Assembly: GCA_947474595.1 (NCBI GenBank)
Contig: CANJIV010000005.1
Span: forward strand, 1 to 64,000
DNA length: 64,000 bases
DNA from: Solirubrobacterales bacterium
GTDB taxonomy: Bacteria > Actinomycetota > Thermoleophilia > Solirubrobacterales > Solirubrobacteraceae
Direction of reading: 5' to 3'
The notes below the pieces were generated by a model that saw nothing but the letters and a program-made list of their open reading frames with translations, did no database searches and was not told the origin of the DNA. This document shows, piece after piece, positions 16,262-25,098 of the stretch. The position numbers were made by a program, and so were the translations under genes. Positions within the stretch are counted from its first letter, which is position 1, and the number at the start of each line of letters is the position of its first letter.

Positions 16262-17782
16262 ATGGGAATCTTCGACCGAACACCAGACTCTGACTCGAGC
16301 CGTTCAGCGCAAGAGCGCGAACGCGCCCGGATCGAACGCGAGGCCAGACGGGCCGGGATCGATCCACCTCAGGACCCTCAAGCACCACAAGAACCACAAG
16401 AGCCTCAGGACCCACAAGAACCACAAGAACCACAAGAACCACAAGAGCCTCAAGAGCCTCAACCTCAAGAGGACGAGGCCATTCCTGAGGCCATACCTCT
16501 CGCCAATCCCTCCGCCAACGCTCCGATCGAAGAGCAGTTCGTAGAAGAAGAGCAGTTCGTAGAGGAAGAGCAGTTCGTAGAGGAAGAGCAGTTCGTAGAG
16601 GTCCACGATGAGTGGGAGGACGACCCCGAATGGGTTGAGCCAGAACTGCCACCTCTGCCGCCCCCACCAAAACACCGCGGGCGAGCACACAGGGCACCTG
16701 TGACGGCTAAATCGGGCGGTAGAACACGGAAGTACATCGCTCGGATCGCCGCTGTGGGTGCGCTGATCTTAGTAATTGGAGGGCTCTGGTTTGCCAACGA
16801 GCTCTTCCAGCCGTTTAAGAGCGACAGCCCATCTAGCTCAACGGTCACCGTTAAAGTTGCGCGCGGCTCCTCCGTAGACGCCGTCGCAAATCAGTTAGCC
16901 AGCCAAGGTGTCATCTCCTCAGCGTTCTTCTTCAAGCTTCGCGCCAAGATCTCAGGCAAGCAAGAGGAGTTCAAGCCTGGGGTCTACCAACTGCCAACCG
17001 ACATGAGCTACGACGCCGCCATCACCGCTCTTTCTAAGGGCCCACCTCCAGCCAAGACAGAGAAGTACACAATTACCGAAGGGCGCACACGCCAGCAGGT
17101 CAACCGCCTACTCAAGAAGACAGACCTCAAAGGCAGCTACCTAGCTGCGACTCGCACCTCGAAAATCCTGACGCCTCAACAGTACGGTGCTCCCAAGAGA
17201 ATCAAGAATCTCGAAGGCTTCCTCTTCCCCGCGACCTACGACATTCGGGTCGGCGCGACAGTACAAGCGCTCGTTGATCAGCAGCTTGTGACCTTCAAAA
17301 ACCGTTTCTCCAAGATTGACCTTGCCAAGGCCAAAAAGAAGAATCTAACGGGATTTGACATCGTCACGATCGCCTCCATGATCGAAGAAGAGGTCACAGT
17401 AGATTCAGAGCGCCCGCTGGTCGCTGCGGTCATATACAACCGACTAAAAGCTGGCATGACGCTAGGGATAGACGCGACGGTTCGCTTTGCGGTCAATAAC
17501 TACGACCAACCACTGAAGGTATCCGAGCTTGAGACTGATTCGCCCTACAACACGCGAAAGTTTCCCGGACTACCGCCGGGTCCGATTAGTAGCCCTGGCG
17601 AGGCCTCTCTCTACGCGGCCGCCAATCCCGCGAAGGTGAGCTACCTCTACTACGTCGTTAAGCCAGGTACCTGCTACCACCAATCCTTCTCGACAACCAA
17701 TGAACAGTTCCAGCGCGATGTCGCAGCCTACGACGCTGCTCGAGCTAAAGCCGGCGGCAAGTCACCCGTGAAGTGCCCATGA
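16262..17782 (+). CDS. mltG: Endolytic murein transglycosylase MltG with repeat-rich N-terminus
   Basis: Membrane-anchored lytic transglycosylase that cuts nascent peptidoglycan strands. At 506 residues it is longer than the usual ~340 because of a ~150-residue cytoplasmic extension of low complexity: a Pro-Gln-Glu run at about residues 35-71, then four copies of a six-residue EEQFVE unit. One transmembrane helix lies at about 160-180. The YceG domain follows, with the catalytic Glu in ASMIEEEV, then AAVIYNRL and NTRKFPGLPPGPISSPG. ATG at 16262 is chosen; another ATG at 16226 is in frame. The intergenic gap before it is 166 bases. Confidence 0.92.
   Translation: MGIFDRTPDSDSSRSAQERERARIEREARRAGIDPPQDPQAPQEPQEPQDPQEPQEPQEPQEPQEPQPQEDEAIPEAIPLANPSANAPIEEQFVEEEQFVEEEQFVEEEQFVEVHDEWEDDPEWVEPELPPLPPPPKHRGRAHRAPVTAKSGGRTRKYIARIAAVGALILVIGGLWFANELFQPFKSDSPSSSTVTVKVARGSSVDAVANQLASQGVISSAFFFKLRAKISGKQEEFKPGVYQLPTDMSYDAAITALSKGPPPAKTEKYTITEGRTRQQVNRLLKKTDLKGSYLAATRTSKILTPQQYGAPKRIKNLEGFLFPATYDIRVGATVQALVDQQLVTFKNRFSKIDLAKAKKKNLTGFDIVTIASMIEEEVTVDSERPLVAAVIYNRLKAGMTLGIDATVRFAVNNYDQPLKVSELETDSPYNTRKFPGLPPGPISSPGEASLYAAANPAKVSYLYYVVKPGTCYHQSFSTTNEQFQRDVAAYDAARAKAGGKSPVKCP
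16364..16474 (+). repeat. Nine-base tandem repeat coding Glu-Pro-Gln in mltG
   Basis: About twelve degenerate copies of a 9-base unit of the form GAA-CCA-CAA (Glu/Asp-Pro-Gln) run in frame through the mltG extension. Synonymous variants (GAG-CCT-CAA/CAG) are mixed with identical ones, so part of the array looks recently expanded. Confidence 0.85.
16529..16600 (+). repeat. Four 18-base tandem repeats in mltG
   Basis: Four units of 18 bases begin at 16529, 16547, 16565 and 16583. They read GAAGAGCAGTTCGTAGA plus A or G, and the last three are identical. They code EEQFVE in frame. Near identity suggests recent slippage or unequal exchange. Confidence 0.9.
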
Positions 17783-17795
17783 AGCGATCTAGCTG

Positions 17796-18602
17796 ATGGC
17801 GCGCGCTGGGGTCCTAGGCTGGCCGGTATCCCACAGTCGCTCTCCTGCCATGCACGAAGCCGCATACCGCCATCTAGGGCTTAGCGACTGGTCCTACCAG
17901 CGCCTTCCAGTTCCGCCGCCCCTATTTCCCGAAACCGTACGGGCGCTGCCGGGTTCGCGCTTCGTCGGAGTAAACGTGACGATTCCACACAAAGAGGCGG
18001 CACTCGCAATCGCTGATAGCGCTACGCCCGCAGCACTCGCAATCGGTGCCGCTAACTCCCTAGCCTTCGCCTCGGATGGCTCAATCCAAGCCGATAACAC
18101 CGACGCACCCGGACTGATAGCTGCTCTACCGCGCTCCCCGGAGGGTCAGACGGCCTTAATCCTTGGCGCTGGAGGAAGCGCCAGGGCTGTCCTATGGGCC
18201 CTGCTGAGCGCTGGAGCCGCGCAGGTGCACGTCTGGAATCGCACTCCAACGCGAGCCCGGGAGATTTGCGATGCGATAGGTGGGGGAGAGCCCACTAGCG
18301 CAGCCCATCCAGCTGACCTGCTCATCAACTGCACTGCTGCAGGCCTTAGCGACCAGGCCTCAACTTTTAACGAACTCCCTATCGGCCCCAGCGACCTCGG
18401 TGATTACGGCTGCGTCGTAGACCTCATGTACAGGGATGGCAGTGGGCGCACTGCGCTTCTAAGCGCAGCAGACGCAGCAGGTACAAAGACGGTGGATGGG
18501 ATCGAGATACTCGTCCAGCAGGGCGCCATATCGCTATCGGCGTGGACTGGCCTAGCGGCTCCTATCGGGGTAATGCTGTCAGCGGCTCGCGAACTTACCT
18601 AG
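17796..18602 (+). CDS. aroE: Shikimate dehydrogenase
   Basis: NADP-dependent reduction of 3-dehydroshikimate to shikimate. The 268-residue protein begins with GVLGWPVSHSRSPAMHEAAY (shikimate-binding SxS). It continues with VNVTIPHKEAA, which holds the catalytic Lys, then NTDAPGL with the Asp. The nucleotide site is ILGAGGSARAV with the NADP-type NRTPTRA loop, and the protein closes on DGIEILVQQGAISLSAWTG. All key residues are present. It ends the mnmA-alaS-ruvX-mltG operon; the other aro genes are 3.4 kb downstream. Confidence 0.95.
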   Translation: MARAGVLGWPVSHSRSPAMHEAAYRHLGLSDWSYQRLPVPPPLFPETVRALPGSRFVGVNVTIPHKEAALAIADSATPAALAIGAANSLAFASDGSIQADNTDAPGLIAALPRSPEGQTALILGAGGSARAVLWALLSAGAAQVHVWNRTPTRAREICDAIGGGEPTSAAHPADLLINCTAAGLSDQASTFNELPIGPSDLGDYGCVVDLMYRDGSGRTALLSAADAAGTKTVDGIEILVQQGAISLSAWTGLAAPIGVMLSAARELT

Positions 18603-18646
18603 AGCTCCGACGGCCACTAGACCGTCACCCAACACGGCGAGGGACC

Positions 18647-20113
18647 CTAAGAGCGCTTGCCCGCTTTGACTGCTGCCGGACTACGACGGGCACTCGTCCT
18701 GCTGCGCGCTAGAGCGACGCCAGTCGCGGCCAATGCCATCCCTAGAGCAGCACCGGTCACGCTTAAGACAATTACCGCACTCGTCGGGTCGGCGAGGTTC
18801 AGTAGATCCTGACTCCACGGAAGCATCACAGCAAAGGCTGCAAAGGCGATAAGTACAAAGGCCAGTGCGCCCACGATATATCGCCGTTCACGCCGACGGC
18901 CGAGGACAATCTCGCTAACTAAGTAAAGAATGATCGCGACTGCGGTGGTTAGGCCGACCGTACGAGCCTCTGCGTTAGATAGGCCGATCGCGTGGACGGC
19001 TTCTAGATAGGTGAAGAGAAGCGCAGCCGACGCAATACCGAAGGCGAATGGAAGTGCGGTTAGAAGCGCCGGAAGTAGCTTGGTAGCGGCTGCGCTTAAT
19101 ACCTTCGATAGCTGCTTAGAAGGCTGCGGTGCGGATTCGACAGCGCGAGCATCTGTGACGGCGCGCCACTCAACATAGCGTCGTACGCCTTCGCGGAAGG
19201 TAGTTGTCGCGGTCCAGCTGAGCTCGGCCTCTGCGCGCGCTCCACTGACTTCGACGCCAACATAGTCGGCGGTCCGCGCACCGGTGCTTTCGATCGGCAC
19301 GTCGGCTACTAGATCCTGAACGATCTCAGCGATCTCTAGGATCGTCGTGGACTCGTCGCTAACAAGGTTGTAGATCCTGTTGACGGCCACAGGGTCGAGC
19401 GCCGCTACACATCCGTCTGCGAGATCTTCCACATAGACGAAACGCCGTGACTGAGCTCCGCCTCCGGCGACAGTCAGCGGATCACCAGCAAGTGCCTTGT
19501 TGACGAATGCTGGAATAACGGCAGCTTCACGGGCGCGCGGGCCGTAGGGAATACCAAAGCGCAAGATCGTGTGGTCGAGGCCGTAGAGCTCGCCGTAGCT
19601 GCGGCAGTACATCTCGCCTGCAAGCTTGGAAGCCGTGTATAGATGGTTTGGAACCCCGAGCGCTGAATCTTCGTCGACCCGCTGCCCAGACTCGCCCGTG
19701 TAGACCCAGATCGTGCTCGCGTAGATAACCCGATCAACCTCGGCGCGCCTGGCAGCTTCGAGGACAGTAACCGTCCCGCGGGCGTTGCATGCTTCAGAGT
19801 CAAGCGGCGCCTTAACTACCTCGTTAACGTCTGCGGCCGCGGCTAGATGCATCACCGCATCACAGCCTTGCATCGCTGCCTCTAAAGCGTCGACGTCGTC
19901 GAGTTCGCCGATCACGCTAGCGACCGTGTCGTCGTGCCAACGCGGCGCCAAGCGATCAAAGATCACTGGCGTGTGCCCGGCTTCGCTTAGCTTGTCAACC
20001 ACATGAGAGCCGATGAACCCAGAACCGCCGGTCACTAGGACCTTGAGTGATTTCTGCTCTATTGCTTGCCCCGAGCCAGAGTCCGACGCAAGAGTTGGTG
20101 AAGTTTGTGCCAT
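18647..20113 (-). CDS. NAD-dependent epimerase/dehydratase fused to a four-helix membrane domain
   Basis: A 488-residue protein. Residues 23-325 are an extended SDR of the sugar-nucleotide epimerase/dehydratase type: VTGGSGFIGSHV, then HLAAAADV, catalytic ASTIW and YTASK, and RRFVYVEDLADG. The substrate is not identifiable. Residues about 340-470 form a separate hydrophobic domain with about four transmembrane helices and a basic C-terminal tail, which I do not recognise. Such a tail is not part of standard epimerases. The protein is probably held at the inner face of the membrane, perhaps serving glycolipid or cell-wall sugar synthesis (inference). It is transcribed in the same direction as gluQ, which lies 145 bases upstream of its start. 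Confidence 0.8.
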   Translation of the reverse strand: MAQTSPTLASDSGSGQAIEQKSLKVLVTGGSGFIGSHVVDKLSEAGHTPVIFDRLAPRWHDDTVASVIGELDDVDALEAAMQGCDAVMHLAAAADVNEVVKAPLDSEACNARGTVTVLEAARRAEVDRVIYASTIWVYTGESGQRVDEDSALGVPNHLYTASKLAGEMYCRSYGELYGLDHTILRFGIPYGPRAREAAVIPAFVNKALAGDPLTVAGGGAQSRRFVYVEDLADGCVAALDPVAVNRIYNLVSDESTTILEIAEIVQDLVADVPIESTGARTADYVGVEVSGARAEAELSWTATTTFREGVRRYVEWRAVTDARAVESAPQPSKQLSKVLSAAATKLLPALLTALPFAFGIASAALLFTYLEAVHAIGLSNAEARTVGLTTAVAIILYLVSEIVLGRRRERRYIVGALAFVLIAFAAFAVMLPWSQDLLNLADPTSAVIVLSVTGAALGMALAATGVALARSRTSARRSPAAVKAGKRS

Positions 20114-20258
20114 AGGGGTGAGCGTCAGCGTTAGGCCGCAAGACTAGGACGGCCGCTGATGCAGCACGAACTCTACAGCCTGATCGGACGGAAAGTGGTG
20201 ATCTTGGGAAATCTTGCCAGCCAGTCTTGTAATTTCTCGCCCCGTTTGCTCTTCAATC

Positions 20259-21236
20259 TTATGAAAACACTGAGGGTTCTAACGGCATCTGATCGGGCTC
20301 GAAGCGTGCAACCAGCCCCTTGGGGGTCACTATCTCACCCCGCTCTGCCAGTCCCAAGCTGGTCGCGATCCAACTCAGCACGTCACTCTCCGACCTTCCT
20401 AAGAGCGCCAGGTCAGAGAGGGTCACCGAGCCATGGCGCTTGGCCAGCCGATTGCCATCTGCGCCGAGCACGAGTGGAATATGCGCGTATAGCGGAGTTT
20501 CGTAACCCAGTAGGCGCGCTACCAGCAACTGACGTGCGGTCGTATCTAGAAGGTCGGCCCCTCGCACCACCTCGCCGATCTCTTGGTCGCTGTCGTCAAC
20601 CACGACGGCAAGGTTGTAGGCCGGCGTTTGATCTGCACGCCAAAGCACGAAGTCATCGACGGCTGTGCTGACCTCGCCGCAGTATCGATCCTCGAAAGTT
20701 ATTTCCTCGCCACGGGCGTCTAAGCGCAGGGCGTTCGGACGCTCTGAACGTTGAAGGTGGGCTCGTTGACTAGTAGTCAACTCTCGGCATGTCCCCGCAT
20801 AGGCCCCCTCAGGTAACGGGCCATGCGGGGCCGAGCTGGCTGCGCGGACCTCGGCCCGAGTACACCAACATGGATAGACCCTGCCGTCGGCGACAAGGCG
20901 GTCGAGTGCGTCGCGGTAGAGCTCTGTGCGCTGTGACTGCCTAACTACCTCGCCGTCCCAGTCAAGCCCAATCCGAGCGAGATCATCAATCTGGGAGGCC
21001 TCGTACCGCGAACTACAGCGCTCCCGGTCGAGGTCTTCTATCCGCAGAGTGAACCGTGCCTGGTCGTGGCGCGCAAAGAGCCAAGCCGCGAGGGCTGTGC
21101 GGAGGTTGCCAACGTGCAACGGAGCGGATGGGCTGGGGGCAAAACGACCGTCGGGCACCGTCCAACCATTCCATACTGCGGCGACATAAGACTTAGAACG
21201 CTCCAAATACAACGTTCTTCGCGACTTTTTGCCCAC
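20259..21236 (-). CDS. gluQ: Glutamyl-Q tRNA(Asp) synthetase
   Basis: A truncated GluRS paralogue without an anticodon-binding domain, which attaches Glu to queuosine in tRNA-Asp. The HIGH-like motif is FAPSPSAPLHVGN, the KMSKS-like motif is NRLAKRHG, and the zinc ligands appear as PCWC followed by YAGTC. Length and ligands fit GluQ rather than GltX. GTG at 21236 has GGAG five bases upstream, but a second GTG at 21158 gives the more usual N-terminus (VPDGRFAPSP) and 299 residues, so the start is uncertain. It is divergent from the prepilin peptidase gene. Confidence 0.85.
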   Translation of the reverse strand: MGKKSRRTLYLERSKSYVAAVWNGWTVPDGRFAPSPSAPLHVGNLRTALAAWLFARHDQARFTLRIEDLDRERCSSRYEASQIDDLARIGLDWDGEVVRQSQRTELYRDALDRLVADGRVYPCWCTRAEVRAASSAPHGPLPEGAYAGTCRELTTSQRAHLQRSERPNALRLDARGEEITFEDRYCGEVSTAVDDFVLWRADQTPAYNLAVVVDDSDQEIGEVVRGADLLDTTARQLLVARLLGYETPLYAHIPLVLGADGNRLAKRHGSVTLSDLALLGRSESDVLSWIATSLGLAERGEIVTPKGLVARFEPDQMPLEPSVFS

Positions 21237-21281
21237 GCTCTCTCCAACGCCAACCCAGCAGACCTAACTTCAATCGCACCG

Positions 21282-21878
21282 ATGTCGCCTCACTCGACGC
21301 TCATCTCTACTCGACTGGCTAATAGCGCGAAGCTTGCTATTAGTCGCCCGGCTCGTCACTCGTTCTTCGAACCAGTTGCGTTCAGCTTGGCTTGCGCAGC
21401 TCTCGTAATTGCTGGCCTCGACGCAGACCTTCTCTCTAAATTTATCTTCATAGCGACCCTGATTGTTGTCTCGATTGTGGACCTCAACCAGCGAATAATT
21501 CCTAACCGGATGCTTGCCCCTGCTGCCCTCGCTGGGGTAGTCATCCTCGCGATCGGATCCGGGGATCAGCTTCCCGCTGGCCTTGTCGGCGCTCTGGGCG
21601 CGGGCGGATTCCTCTTGCTAGTAGCCGTGGGTGCCCCGGGGGCGATGGGTATGGGCGACGTCAAGCTAGCTGCAGTGATGGGCCTTTATCTTGGGCCTGC
21701 GGTGGCTCCAGCCCTGCTCATTGCCCTGATAGCGGCGTCCGCGTTTGGATTGGCTGTGATGTTCAGAAACGGAATCAAACGGGGCCGCAAAGCGACGATT
21801 GCGTTTGGCCCGTTTCTATCTGCCGGTGCAGTTCTGGCGCTGTTTATCGGGCAAGGGATCGTCGCCTGGTACCTCTAG
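21282..21878 (+). CDS. Prepilin peptidase, A24 family, peptidase domain only
   Basis: A 198-residue membrane aspartic protease that trims type IV pilin-like signal peptides. The two catalytic aspartates are visible in VSIVDLNQRIIPN and in the GxGD motif AMGMGDVKLAAVMGLYLG. About six hydrophobic segments cover the protein. The N-terminal cysteine-rich/methyltransferase domain of classical PilD is absent, as in many actinobacterial TadV/CpaA-like enzymes. The frame opens at 21066, but the ATG at 21282 leaves a sensible N-terminus and frees the divergent promoter region. No pilin gene is in the window. Confidence 0.82.
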   Translation: MSPHSTLISTRLANSAKLAISRPARHSFFEPVAFSLACAALVIAGLDADLLSKFIFIATLIVVSIVDLNQRIIPNRMLAPAALAGVVILAIGSGDQLPAGLVGALGAGGFLLLVAVGAPGAMGMGDVKLAAVMGLYLGPAVAPALLIALIAASAFGLAVMFRNGIKRGRKATIAFGPFLSAGAVLALFIGQGIVAWYL

Positions 21879-21980
21879 CATCTCCACCGAAATGAATCCG
21901 ACCCTCCAGATAACACCGGCCGCCGTAAGAGGAAGCCGTCATAAGCGGCCAGCGCCCCGTACTCTGTGGCACTTATGTCT

Positions 21981-23138
21981 ATGCGTCTAATAACAGCGGG
22001 AGAGTCCCACGGACCCGGTCTCACCTGCATCGTTGAAGGACTTCCAGCGGGACTCGAACTCTCTCAGGAAGAGCTCAACCGCGATATGGCCCGACGCCAA
22101 CTCGGCCACGGCCGTGGCGGGCGTATGAAGATTGAGACCGACACGGCGCAGGTCACCGCTGGCATCCGCCACGGCCGCACTCTCGGGGGTCCGATCGCCC
22201 TTCAAGTCGCCAACCGCGACTACGCCAACTGGGAGGAGAGGATGAACCCATGGCCGGTCGAGGCTGACGTCCCCGAGGTTCATCTCCCTCGCCCCGGACA
22301 CGCAGACCTCGTAGGCACGATGAAGTTCGCCACCTCCGACGTGCGCAACATCCTTGAACGCGCCAGCGCACGCGAGACTGCAGCTCGTGTCGCCGGCGGG
22401 GCCTTGGCAAAGATTTTCCTTCAAGCGCTCGGCGTCCAGATCTTTTCCCACGTGATTCAGATCACGGGAGTACGCGCCCCCCAGCGATCAGACTTAACGG
22501 CCGCTGACTTCGCTGATATCGACGCCTCACCTGTGCGTTGTTTAGATCCGGAGACCAGCACCGCAATGGTCGCTGAGATCAACCGGCTGCGCAAAGCCAA
22601 TGAGTCACTCGGTGGAGTTTTTGAAGTTCGCACCTTCGGGCTTACCCCAGGACTAGGCTCGCACGTCTCCTGGGAAGAGCGCCTCGATGGACGCCTAGGC
22701 CAGGCGATCCTCTCGATCCAAGCGATGAAAGGTGTTGGAATCGGCGAAGGGTTCGAACTCGCTGCCAAGCCAGGCTCCCAAGCCCATGACGAGATCTTCT
22801 ACAGCCCCGAACGCGGCTACTACCGCGAGACAAACCGCTGCGGCGGGCTCGAAGGCGGGATGACCACTGGACAGCCGCTGGTAATAAGCGCGGCTATGAA
22901 GCCCCTACCTACGCTCACTAAGCCCTTGCGCTCAGTTGACATCTCAACGCGAGAGCCCGCAGCGGCGCTACGAGAGAGAACGGACTCCACGACGGTTCCT
23001 GCCGCAGCGATCGTTGGAGAGGCAATGGTGGCGTTCGTACTTGCCGACGCCTACAGAACGAAGTTCGGCGGCGACCACATAGACGACGTGCGTGAGGCCC
23101 TAAGAGCCTACGAAGAGCGGATCGGGTGGAAGCGCTGA
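21981..23138 (+). CDS. aroC: Chorismate synthase
   Basis: Last step of the shikimate pathway: EPSP to chorismate with reduced FMN. The N-terminal MRLITAGESHGPGL is the family start, so ATG 21981 is preferred over GTG 21966 and ATG 21975. Signatures include GHGRGGRMKIE, RPGHADLVGTMKF and RNILERASARETAARVAGG. The segment RCGGLEGGMTTGQPL carries the late conserved region, and RTDSTTVPAAAIVGEAM closes the protein. At 385 residues it has normal length. The stop lies 13 bases inside the next gene. Confidence 0.95.
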   Translation: MRLITAGESHGPGLTCIVEGLPAGLELSQEELNRDMARRQLGHGRGGRMKIETDTAQVTAGIRHGRTLGGPIALQVANRDYANWEERMNPWPVEADVPEVHLPRPGHADLVGTMKFATSDVRNILERASARETAARVAGGALAKIFLQALGVQIFSHVIQITGVRAPQRSDLTAADFADIDASPVRCLDPETSTAMVAEINRLRKANESLGGVFEVRTFGLTPGLGSHVSWEERLDGRLGQAILSIQAMKGVGIGEGFELAAKPGSQAHDEIFYSPERGYYRETNRCGGLEGGMTTGQPLVISAAMKPLPTLTKPLRSVDISTREPAAALRERTDSTTVPAAAIVGEAMVAFVLADAYRTKFGGDHIDDVREALRAYEERIGWKR

Positions 23139-24652
23139 AGCCCAGCGGGGCAGTTGTCTTTATCGGCTTTATGGGAGCGGGAAAGTCGACCGCAATAAGA
23201 ACCGCTGCTGCTAGTGGATTAGCAACCATCGACACCGACGAGCGCATGGTTCAAGCGCTCGGCATGACGATTGCGGAGTTCTTCGAGCGCCACGGCGAGG
23301 CAGCCTTTCGCGAGCGAGAAGAGATCGTTGTCTGCGACCTCCTCGATGCTGTTGACGGGGGGGCGGTTGCGCTTGGGGGAGGCAGCATCCTCTCGCCAAA
23401 GGTACGGACCGCGCTAGCTCGCCATACGGTGGTCGCGCTCGAGGTCGGGGTTGAGACAGCCTGGATCCGTGCGGCAGGACATGACCGGCCGCTGGCTTCA
23501 AACAGAGCCGAATTCGAGGCCACCTACGCCGAACGTAGCGGGCTCTACTCAGCGCTAGCCCAAGCCGTTCTCCCAGAGGGCTCCGTCGTGGCATCTGCCC
23601 TCCAATCAATCTTGGCGCTGCGCCTGGCCCCAGAGCACACCCGCTTGCTGTGGGCGACGACGACGTCAAGCGCCTATCCGGTTTTCATCGCCAACGACCT
23701 GCTCGCATCTGACTTCTGGCCTGTCCACGGCAGACGCTTTGTTGTTACCGACGGCACTGTCGCAAGCCTCTATCCACAGATCCTGATCCCATCAATGGGC
23801 AGCGCCACAGTGATGCCTGGGGAGCAGAGCAAAACCATCGCGCACGCCGAAATCGTCTGGACCGAGATGGTGCGAGCGATGGTCACTCGCTCAGATCATG
23901 TGGCTGCGATCGGAGGGGGCGTCGTTGGCGATCTGGGGGGATTTTGTGCGGCCACCTATCAACGCGGCATCCCCGTTGTCCAAGTTCCCACGACGATCGT
24001 CTCTCAAGTTGACTCTGCATATGGCGGCAAGACTGGCGTGGACTTGGCCGAGGCCAAGAACTACGTCGGCGCCTACCACCAGCCAGCCGCTGTGCTTGTC
24101 GACCCGTCCCTGCTGGAAACCTTGTCGGGCGCCGAATACTCTGCCGGCTTCGTAGAGGTGATCAAGACCGCCTTGATCTCTGGCGGACAGCTATGGGAGC
24201 GCGTACGGTCGGGGGCACCGCTCGACCAAGAGATGATCTTCGACTGTGCACACACGAAACTCGCGATCGTTGCCCACGACGAACGCGACGATGGCCGCCG
24301 CCAAGTCTTAAATCTTGGCCACACAGTCGGCCACGCGATCGAAACCGTCACTGGCTACGCGAGCTACCGCCACGGAGAGGCCGTCGGCCTGGGCCTTCTG
24401 GCCGCCCTGCGCCTATCTGGCCAAGACGGTCTACGCAGCGAAGTTGAGGCGCTGCTTGTCGCCAATGACCTACCCGTGCGACTAGAGGACGTTGATGTTG
24501 ATGACGTCGTACTAGCTACCACTCACGATAAGAAACGTCTTGGTGAAGGATCAACCCCCTTCGTATTAGTTGACTCTGCGGGCGCCGTAGAGCCTGGACG
24601 CAACGTGGCGCCCGACGCGATTCGCGCCGCAGTGGAAGAGTTGACGCTCTGA
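23126..24652 (+). CDS. aroKB: Shikimate kinase - 3-dehydroquinate synthase fusion
   Basis: A bifunctional 508-residue protein. Residues 1-165 are shikimate kinase: Walker A GFMGAGKS at 14-21, DTDERM, FREREE, LGGGSI and the lid Arg segment AAGHDRPLA. Residues 185-508 are DHQ synthase: GEQSKT, IGGGVVGDLGGFCAATYQRG, QVPTTIVSQVDSAYGGKTGV, and the zinc region NLGHTVGHAIE followed by YRHGEAVGLG. The two enzymes act at steps five and two of the pathway, so this is a co-expression fusion rather than substrate channelling. GTG at 23126 overlaps the end of aroC, and the stop overlaps aroQ by one base. Confidence 0.93.
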   Translation: MEALKPSGAVVFIGFMGAGKSTAIRTAAASGLATIDTDERMVQALGMTIAEFFERHGEAAFREREEIVVCDLLDAVDGGAVALGGGSILSPKVRTALARHTVVALEVGVETAWIRAAGHDRPLASNRAEFEATYAERSGLYSALAQAVLPEGSVVASALQSILALRLAPEHTRLLWATTTSSAYPVFIANDLLASDFWPVHGRRFVVTDGTVASLYPQILIPSMGSATVMPGEQSKTIAHAEIVWTEMVRAMVTRSDHVAAIGGGVVGDLGGFCAATYQRGIPVVQVPTTIVSQVDSAYGGKTGVDLAEAKNYVGAYHQPAAVLVDPSLLETLSGAEYSAGFVEVIKTALISGGQLWERVRSGAPLDQEMIFDCAHTKLAIVAHDERDDGRRQVLNLGHTVGHAIETVTGYASYRHGEAVGLGLLAALRLSGQDGLRSEVEALLVANDLPVRLEDVDVDDVVLATTHDKKRLGEGSTPFVLVDSAGAVEPGRNVAPDAIRAAVEELTL

Positions 24653-25098
24653 TGGGCAATCGCAACCGCATCGCAGTCCTCCATGGGGTCAACCTTGACC
24701 AGCTAGCCGTGCGTCCTAGTGAGCACTACGGCCAACTGTCCTTCGACGAACTCGAGCGCCAAATCGGCGAGTACGCCTCAGAGCTCGGACTACAGTGCCG
24801 CTTCTTCCAGACCAACCACGAAGGCGAGTTTGTCGAGCACCTCCACAGCCTGGCTGGGATGGCCGACGCGATCATCCTTAACCCGGGGGCTTGGACCCAC
24901 TATGCATGGTCACTTCACGATGCGCTCGAGCTGACCGGCCTACCTGCAGTTGAAGTTCATCTCTCAGACGTCTCCAAGCGCGAAGAGTGGCGACAGCTCT
25001 CGGTTATCTCTGACGTTTGCATCGCGACCGTGAGCGGGAAGGGAGTGCAGGGCTACCGTGAAGCCTTGTCTCTACTGCGCGCCCAACTAGGCCAATGA
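24652..25098 (+). CDS. aroQ: 3-dehydroquinate dehydratase, type II
   Basis: Forms 3-dehydroshikimate by the type II (dodecameric) route. At 148 residues it has normal size. The usual NGPNLNLLG opening is altered to HGVNLDQLA, but the Arg and Tyr used in catalysis are kept in VRPSEHYGQ. The substrate-binding segment is NPGAWTHYAWSLHDAL, and VEVHLSDVSKREEWR keeps the late His and Arg. The changed opening is a divergence to note but leaves the active site intact. Translation is coupled to aroKB (TGATG) and to pepQ (ATGA). Confidence 0.9.
   Translation: MGNRNRIAVLHGVNLDQLAVRPSEHYGQLSFDELERQIGEYASELGLQCRFFQTNHEGEFVEHLHSLAGMADAIILNPGAWTHYAWSLHDALELTGLPAVEVHLSDVSKREEWRQLSVISDVCIATVSGKGVQGYREALSLLRAQLGQ

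Noticed and set aside
20159-20671. 170-residue plus-strand frame over the gluQ 3' end
   Set aside because: It is a shadow of gluQ on the other strand, with low-complexity Arg/Pro/Ser composition and no recognisable domain.
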